From contig DATNGZ010000051.1 of NCBI GenBank assembly GCA_035605695.1, positions 1 to 64,000 on the forward strand: DNA of 64,000 nt, read 5' to 3'. Position numbers and translations under genes: made by a program. The notes beneath the pieces were generated by a model that was not told the DNA's origin, made no database searches, and was given only the letters and a program-made list of their open reading frames with translations. Of the stretch, positions 59,966 to 64,000 are shown piece by piece (position 1 is the stretch's first letter; each line of letters opens with the position of its first letter). The DNA is from VRUE01 sp035605695 (GTDB taxonomy: Bacteria > Actinomycetota > Thermoleophilia > Solirubrobacterales > 70-9).

Positions 59966-60071
59966 GGGAGGGGCGGTGGCCCCTCTGTCGGAACCCGCCG
60001 CCCGCACTTTCCGCAAGTACCACGGCGTAGCTCGGCTCACAAGTTCCGTCAGAGGGGCCACCGCCCCTCCC
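59966..60071. repeat. Long palindrome A with conserved 48-nt core
   Basis: Arms 59966-59987 and 60050-60071 are perfect over 22 bp; after one mismatch the stem continues CGGAAC/GTTCCG. The core at 59995-60042 starts CCGCCGCCCGC and ends AGCTCGGCTCACAA. Immediately downstream of gltB. Core borders match those of element B, but the arms do not. Confidence 0.85.
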
Positions 60072-60105
60072 TTCGGAAGCTCTCAGTCGAGACGCTCTTG
60101 GGCGA

Positions 60106-60140
60106 GAAGCTTTTCGGGACGAGAAGGTCCCCAAAGCTTC
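60106..60140. repeat. Hairpin between palindromes A and B
   Basis: GAAGCTTT (60106-60113) with AAAGCTTC (60133-60140), then GGGAC (60116-60120) with GTCCC (60127-60131). It is the only structure in the roughly 100 bp between A and B. The whole 59955-60277 interval contains no convincing gene. Confidence 0.55.
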
Positions 60141-60175
60141 AGCTGGTTGACGACCGTCCTAAGCACGGGTAGGGA

Positions 60176-60279
60176 AGAGGGACGAATACCCCTCCTGCGG
60201 AACTTGTGAGCCAAGCTGAGACATGAGCCCTGCAGGTTGCGCGGGCGGCGGGTTCCGCAGGAGGGGTATTCGTCCCTCT
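60176..60279. repeat. Long palindrome B with conserved 48-nt core
   Basis: Perfect 28-bp arms 60176-60203 and 60252-60279. The 48-nt core (60204-60251), read on the minus strand, starts CCGCCGCCCGC and ends AGCTTGGCTCACAA as in A. It overlaps the stop of the convergent gene ending at 60278. Confidence 0.85.
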
Positions 60280-60691
60280 AACGCTCCCGAGTAAGCAGAT
60301 CCGCGATCGCCCGAATCTCCTGCAGGAGACCATCGAGCATCTGCTCGTTGTTTGTGTGGATCCGCCACTCGGCGTACTTGCGGTCCTGCTCGACCTGGTT
60401 GAGGCGCTGCTCGAGGGCTTCGGTGCGGGCATCGATCCGGTTGATTCGCTTGCTTAGGCGCTTCTCCGTCTTGCGGATTCGCCGCTTTGTCAGGAAGTTG
60501 GTCTCCTCGCGGATGGCGTCGAGTTCGCGGCGTAGTGCTGTCTCGTCGACGCCGTTGCCCTGTTCGGAGAGCATCTCCTCGACCCCGCTGCGCACGCGCT
60601 CGATCTCCTCGTGGAGGCGTTCGCGGGCGCGCTCGGCAGCTACCTCGGGCGGCTCGGGCGAGGGGTCGCCTGGGGTTGGGTACTGGTCCAC
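60278..60691 (-). CDS. Coiled-coil protein of unknown function
   Basis: 137 residues, strongly helical and charged: PEPPEVAAERARERLHEEIERVRSGVEEML, RRIRKTEKRLSKRINRIDARTEALEQRLNQVEQD, IHTNNEQMLDGLLQEIRAIADLL. GTG 60691 is chosen because minus-strand TAGCAT lies 7 nt upstream; an ATG a few codons earlier is less well placed. Its stop codon is inside palindrome B. No family recognised. Confidence 0.65.
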   Translation of the reverse strand: MDQYPTPGDPSPEPPEVAAERARERLHEEIERVRSGVEEMLSEQGNGVDETALRRELDAIREETNFLTKRRIRKTEKRLSKRINRIDARTEALEQRLNQVEQDRKYAEWRIHTNNEQMLDGLLQEIRAIADLLTRER

Positions 60692-60819
60692 GACCCCCAT
60701 GCTAAGGGCGCCGGTGGCCGGAATCACCGGCAAAGCCGGGCGCCGCCTCCTCTGCTCCCACGAGGACGCGCCAAGCACCACCAGCGATCTCGCGTCCTCA
60801 TTCCCGCGTCCGGGGGCGG

Positions 60820-61386
60820 CTAGCGTTCTATAGCGACCAGGTGGAAGCGGCCGATTGCCAGCTCGTCGCCGTCCTCGAGTCGTCCCCAGTCGATGATCTC
60901 GCCGTTGAGGAAGACGCCGTTGAGGCTGCGATCGTCGAGCACGCGCAGCGAATCGGGCCGTTCGGAGACGATCAGTGCGTGGCGACGCGAGACGCTGGGA
61001 TCATCGAGGCGGATGTCGGCGTTTGCGCTGCGGCCGATCCGCGTCCAACCCTCCTCGATCGGGAAGACCTGGATCTCTCCGTCGTCTTTTCGACAGACCA
61101 GAAAACGCCCGTCCCGTGGCAGCAGCCCTCGGGCCAGGTCGATCCACTCCGGCGTCGAGGTCGCTTCCGCGACCGCCATTTCGGCGGTTTGGCCATGCTC
61201 CTGCATCGGCTCGAAGATCGAGTCGCGCTGAAACTCGCTGGCTCCGCAGCGGGGGCACTCGGGCAAACGATCGTTCTCGCGGAGCGAGAGTTGCGAGCCG
61301 CATGAGGCACAAAAAAACGTTCCTGAACCAGGGATCGCGCCTACGTCAAAGCTGTTGCTGCTGGTGCCGGGGCTGACAGTGATGAT
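60820..61386 (-). CDS. FHA-domain protein with N-terminal zinc ribbon
   Basis: The FHA domain (phosphothreonine-binding) is clear: IGRSANADIRLDDPSVSRRHALIV and LNGVFLNGEII. Upstream is a four-Cys ribbon, FFCASCGSQ and PECPRCGASEF. Starting at the first conventional codon (TTG 61266) would cut the ribbon in half. The frame is open further up, and an ATC at 61386 has AAAGGAG 5 nt upstream, so I extended to there (188 residues). That makes the ATC start a hypothesis. Minus-strand TACCAT near 61416 could be its -10. Confidence 0.75.
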   Translation of the reverse strand: MITVSPGTSSNSFDVGAIPGSGTFFCASCGSQLSLRENDRLPECPRCGASEFQRDSIFEPMQEHGQTAEMAVAEATSTPEWIDLARGLLPRDGRFLVCRKDDGEIQVFPIEEGWTRIGRSANADIRLDDPSVSRRHALIVSERPDSLRVLDDRSLNGVFLNGEIIDWGRLEDGDELAIGRFHLVAIER

Positions 61387-61511
61387 GGGGTCTCCTTTCC
61401 CGGCGCCTCCACAATTAATGGTAGCGCTTCAAGCGCCAACTCGCACAAACTTTTTGACGCATTTTGGTCATTACGGCCAGCGGCGGGCAGTAGGACTAGA
61501 ATCGCGCCGCC

Positions 61512-62030
61512 ATGGGCCCGGTTAGCGCAGAGATTGAGATCGACGTACCTCGCCAGCGCGCCTTTGAGGCGATCGCCGACCTTTCCCTTCGCCCCGCCTT
61601 CACCGATCACTTCCTCGCTGACTTTCACCTGACGCGGATCGAGTCGACGGGGGTTGGCGCCGGGGCGCGGTTCCGCTTCGCCGTCTGGCCGCGGGCGGTC
61701 TGGATGGACACGACGATCGCCGAGGCCGACGAGCCGCACCGCCTGCTCGAGCACGGCCGCGGCGGGCGGCTCAACCGGATCCCCTCGACGACCCTGTGGG
61801 AGCTGATCGAGGGCCCGGGCGCGCTGACCAAGGTCCGCGTCTCTTACTGGACCGAGCCCTCGAACCGGATAGATCGTGCGCTCGAGCTGCTCTCCGGGGC
61901 CTCGATTCCCTACGAACGGCGCTGGCGCGAGGCCCTGCGCCGGCTGCGCGAGCAACTCGAGTCGGGCGAGCTCGACCGGCACCATCTGGCGCTTGCCGGT
62001 GGCAACCGCCACGCAACCGGTATTCCCTGA
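61512..62030 (+). CDS. SRPBCC (polyketide cyclase / START-like) protein
   Basis: 172 residues: SAEIEIDVPRQRAFEAIADLSLRPAFTDHFL at the N terminus is the typical SRPBCC entry, then TRIESTGVGAGARFRFAVWP and a C-terminal long helix (EPSNRIDRALELL, RRWREALRRLREQLE). A hydrophobic cavity protein that binds small lipids or polyketides; ligand unknown. TAGAAT sits 9 nt before the ATG. Confidence 0.8.
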   Translation: MGPVSAEIEIDVPRQRAFEAIADLSLRPAFTDHFLADFHLTRIESTGVGAGARFRFAVWPRAVWMDTTIAEADEPHRLLEHGRGGRLNRIPSTTLWELIEGPGALTKVRVSYWTEPSNRIDRALELLSGASIPYERRWREALRRLREQLESGELDRHHLALAGGNRHATGIP

Positions 62031-62057
62031 GCCCGGTCTTATAGGCTCTCGCCGCCG

Positions 62058-62606
62058 ATGCCCCGCCGCACCCGACTCGTCCTGACGCTGCTCGCCGCGC
62101 TTGCGCTGGCGGTGCTGAGCGTGACCATCTCGGCCTGCGGCTACTCGAGCGACACCAAGGACGTCGTCGAGGGCGAGGTCGTCGAGCTGGGCGATCTCAA
62201 ATACCAGGTGGTCTTCTCGCGCTTCCTCAACCCCAACGACAACGAGGACTCGGCCTACCTGGTTGGCCAGCCGGCGCCGCAGAAAGGCTCCGCTTACTTC
62301 GGCGTTTTCCTCGAAGTCCAGAACAAGAGCGAAGAGAACCAGAAGCTCGCCGAAACCTTCACGATCGCCGACGCTGACGAGGAGACCTTCGACGCGATCC
62401 CCAGCGAAAGCCTCTACGCCTTCCCCTTCGGCGGCGAGGTCGAATCGCAGGAACCGATCCCGGCCCCCGACTCAACTCCGCAGCAGGGCCCGATCGAGGG
62501 TTCGCTCGTGCTCTTCGAACTTCCTTCATCGGCCTCGGAGAACAGGCCGCTGACGCTCTCGATTGATGGGCCCGAAGGCCCGGCCGAAGTAACTCTCGAC
62601 CTCTAG
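62058..62606 (+). CDS. Lipoprotein with telokin-like (DUF4352-type) domain
   Basis: 182 residues. The lipoprotein signal ends SVTISAC (Cys near 27). The mature part is beta-rich: VVELGDLKYQVVFSRFLNPND, YFGVFLEVQNKSEENQKLAETFTIADAD, LVLFELPSSASENRPLTLSIDG, resembling DUF4352. TAGGCT lies 10 nt before the ATG. It ends 1 bp from the convergent penicillin-binding protein stop. Confidence 0.78.
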   Translation: MPRRTRLVLTLLAALALAVLSVTISACGYSSDTKDVVEGEVVELGDLKYQVVFSRFLNPNDNEDSAYLVGQPAPQKGSAYFGVFLEVQNKSEENQKLAETFTIADADEETFDAIPSESLYAFPFGGEVESQEPIPAPDSTPQQGPIEGSLVLFELPSSASENRPLTLSIDGPEGPAEVTLDL

Positions 62607-62607
62607 A

Positions 62608-64000
62608 TCAGAGTCCGGCCGAGAGAACCTGAGCTGCTGCGGGGGCGGCGACTTCGCCGCCTGCTGCTTCAGCTTCGATCAGCAGCACGCCGACCGCCAG
62701 CTTCGCCTTTTCCGCGGGGGCGAAGGCGGCGAACCAAGCGTCCTTGCGTTGCTGGGGATGTTCAGAGTTCTCTTCGCCCGGCCGCGGGCCGAGCTCGGCG
62801 GTACCGGTCTTGCCGGCCACCTGGGCCTCGGGAATCGCGCCGGCGGTGCCGGTGCCGCCGGTGACGACGCCGATCATCAGTTCGGTCAGTTCGTCGGCGA
62901 TCTTCTTCGACATCACCCGCACCGGCTTCGTCTCGGGTCGCAGCTTCTTGTTGGCGACGATCGAGGTCGGTTCGCGCACGCCGCCGTTGGCGATCGTCTG
63001 CGCCACCGTCGCCATCTGCAGCGGTGTTGCCAGCACTTCGCCCTGGCCGATCGCACTGACGCCGAGGTCGAGTTCATCGCCGATTTCGGTCGGGATCGTC
63101 GATTCTTCCGGGTCGACTTCGGCGACGATCCGGGAGGCGTAGAGCGTCGGCGGCGAGTTGAAGCCGAACCGTTCCGCCACCTCGACCAGTTCGTCGTTGC
63201 CGATCTTCGGCCCGAGCGGGGCGAAATCGGCGTTGCAAGACTCGGCAAAGGCTTCGCGGAAGCTGCCACCGCAGTACTCGCCGTTGGCGTTTTCGATGAA
63301 GCGGCCGCCGACGTTGACCCCGTCGGTGATTTCGAATTCGTCGTCGAGGGAGACGACGCCCTTCTCCAGGGCCGCGGTCGTCGTGATCGTCTTAAAGGTC
63401 GATCCGGGCGGCTGCGGGGCGGAGAAAGCCTGGCCGGCGAGGGCGCGGACGTCGCCGTTGCGCGAGTCGAGCAGGGCGATCCCGCCGACCCGTCCAGCCA
63501 GTGCGGAGACCGCGGTTTCCTGTAGGCCGGGATCGATCGTGGTCTTCACCGGCGCGCCAGCGGTGGGATCGGCCTTGGCGATCGTGCGGGCGCCACTGCC
63601 ATCTTCGCTCACCGCCAGCAGCGAGCCGCCCGGCTTGCCGGCGAGGCGGGCGTTGAAGGCCCGCTCGAGGCCGCTGACCCCGACCGGGGTATCGGGGGCA
63701 AACCCCTTGCGGGCGAGCGCCTCGGCATCGTCTTCTTCAGCGGTGCCGACTTCCCCGGTGACGTCGATCGCCGAGCTGCCGAGCGGGTGGGCGCGGGCTT
63801 CGGCCGGGCCCTCGGCCAGCGGCGTGCCGTCGGCGGCGAGGATCGGCGCCCGGGGGGCGAGCTCGGTCTGGCTTTCGAGGTGCTCGCCGCTGTGCAGGCC
63901 GGGGAAGACCAGGCTCGGGTCCCAGGCGATGCCGCCTTCGTCGAAGGGCAGTTCGACCGTGCCTTCGACCGTGCCGAAGGCGACGGTGCCGGCGACGACC
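62608..64000 (-). CDS. Class B penicillin-binding protein, C-terminal part (5' end outside window)
   Basis: Peptidoglycan D,D-transpeptidase. The frame stays open to the window edge, so the protein is cut off at its N terminus. Visible: the end of an NTF2-like (MecA-N-type) domain (TVEGTVELPFDEGGIAWDPS), a dimerisation region (GVSGLERAFNARLAGKPGG), and the transpeptidase domain with SxxK in PPGSTFKTI, SxN in AESCNADF and KTG in VAGKTGTAELG. All three catalytic motifs are present. A start at 63612 would remove the pedestal and is wrong. Confidence 0.92.
   Translation of the reverse strand, partial: VVAGTVAFGTVEGTVELPFDEGGIAWDPSLVFPGLHSGEHLESQTELAPRAPILAADGTPLAEGPAEARAHPLGSSAIDVTGEVGTAEEDDAEALARKGFAPDTPVGVSGLERAFNARLAGKPGGSLLAVSEDGSGARTIAKADPTAGAPVKTTIDPGLQETAVSALAGRVGGIALLDSRNGDVRALAGQAFSAPQPPGSTFKTITTTAALEKGVVSLDDEFEITDGVNVGGRFIENANGEYCGGSFREAFAESCNADFAPLGPKIGNDELVEVAERFGFNSPPTLYASRIVAEVDPEESTIPTEIGDELDLGVSAIGQGEVLATPLQMATVAQTIANGGVREPTSIVANKKLRPETKPVRVMSKKIADELTELMIGVVTGGTGTAGAIPEAQVAGKTGTAELGPRPGEENSEHPQQRKDAWFAAFAPAEKAKLAVGVLLIEAEAAGGEVAAPAAAQVLSAGL

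Noticed and set aside
59955..60277. CRISPR array
   Set aside because: Only two inverted, not direct, related units with long self-complementary arms and no regular spacers; no cas genes.

Overview
The window is a high-GC actinobacterial chromosome segment. Several features point to class Thermoleophilia (Solirubrobacterales-like): CarD, an F420-type luciferase-like oxidoreductase, many acyl-CoA dehydrogenases, secreted proteins of a type I associate with this class, and a SigH-type sigma factor in a Bacillus-like gene order. This assignment is inference from gene content, not from a marker phylogeny. Many genes look leaderless: a TANNNT -10 hexamer sits 6-10 nt before an ATG, GTG or TTG, with no Shine-Dalgarno sequence (SD).

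Region 1 (1-19.6 kb) is a conserved housekeeping block: coaX(end)-dusB-greA-lysS-clpC, then disA-carD-ispD, PHP phosphoesterase-ispF, a fatty acyl-CoA ligase, cysS-rlmB-sigH. The order resembles the Bacillus coaX/lysS/clpC/disA/ispDF/cysS/rlmB/sigH region. It covers translation, proteostasis, c-di-AMP signalling, rRNA transcription control, isoprenoid synthesis and a global sigma factor. An aldo/keto reductase, an MFS exporter and a DUF389 membrane protein are interspersed.

Region 2 (19.6-33 kb) is mixed: a GNAT-like protein; a homing-type PD-(D/E)XK endonuclease whose stop codon lies inside tRNA-Thr(UGU); a SHOCT membrane protein divergent from a ring-cleavage dioxygenase/maleylacetate reductase pair; a PlsC-GpsA fusion for phospholipid synthesis; an ECF sigma factor with a small membrane partner; a rhomboid protease; a cobalamin-binding protein; a CNNM/CorC transporter; and two secreted proteins in a lower-GC patch.

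Region 3 (33-46.7 kb) carries fatty-acid or steroid-type beta-oxidation genes (hydroxyacyl-CoA dehydrogenase, thiolase, three acyl-CoA dehydrogenases, LLM oxidoreductase). Two of these transcription units share an identical 16-bp operator. The rest is accessory: an alkyltransferase-like protein, an AbrB/PIN toxin-antitoxin pair, secreted proteins, a metallo-beta-lactamase-fold hydrolase operon and a CDF metal exporter.

Region 4 (46.7-64 kb) contains an M23 peptidase, the lysA-hom-thrC-thrB operon, a TolB-like propeller and cupin, glutamate synthase large subunit, an FHA protein with a zinc ribbon, an SRPBCC protein, a lipoprotein and the 3' part of a class B penicillin-binding protein that runs off the window.

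The most unusual signal is a set of hairpin elements, mostly at gene 3' ends (15521, 24560, 45634, 55085, 8778, 59966, 60176) and twice inside cysS in frame (17601, 17832). Several share conserved inner sequence but have long self-complementary arms that differ from copy to copy. No CRISPR array, complete insertion sequence or prophage was seen.
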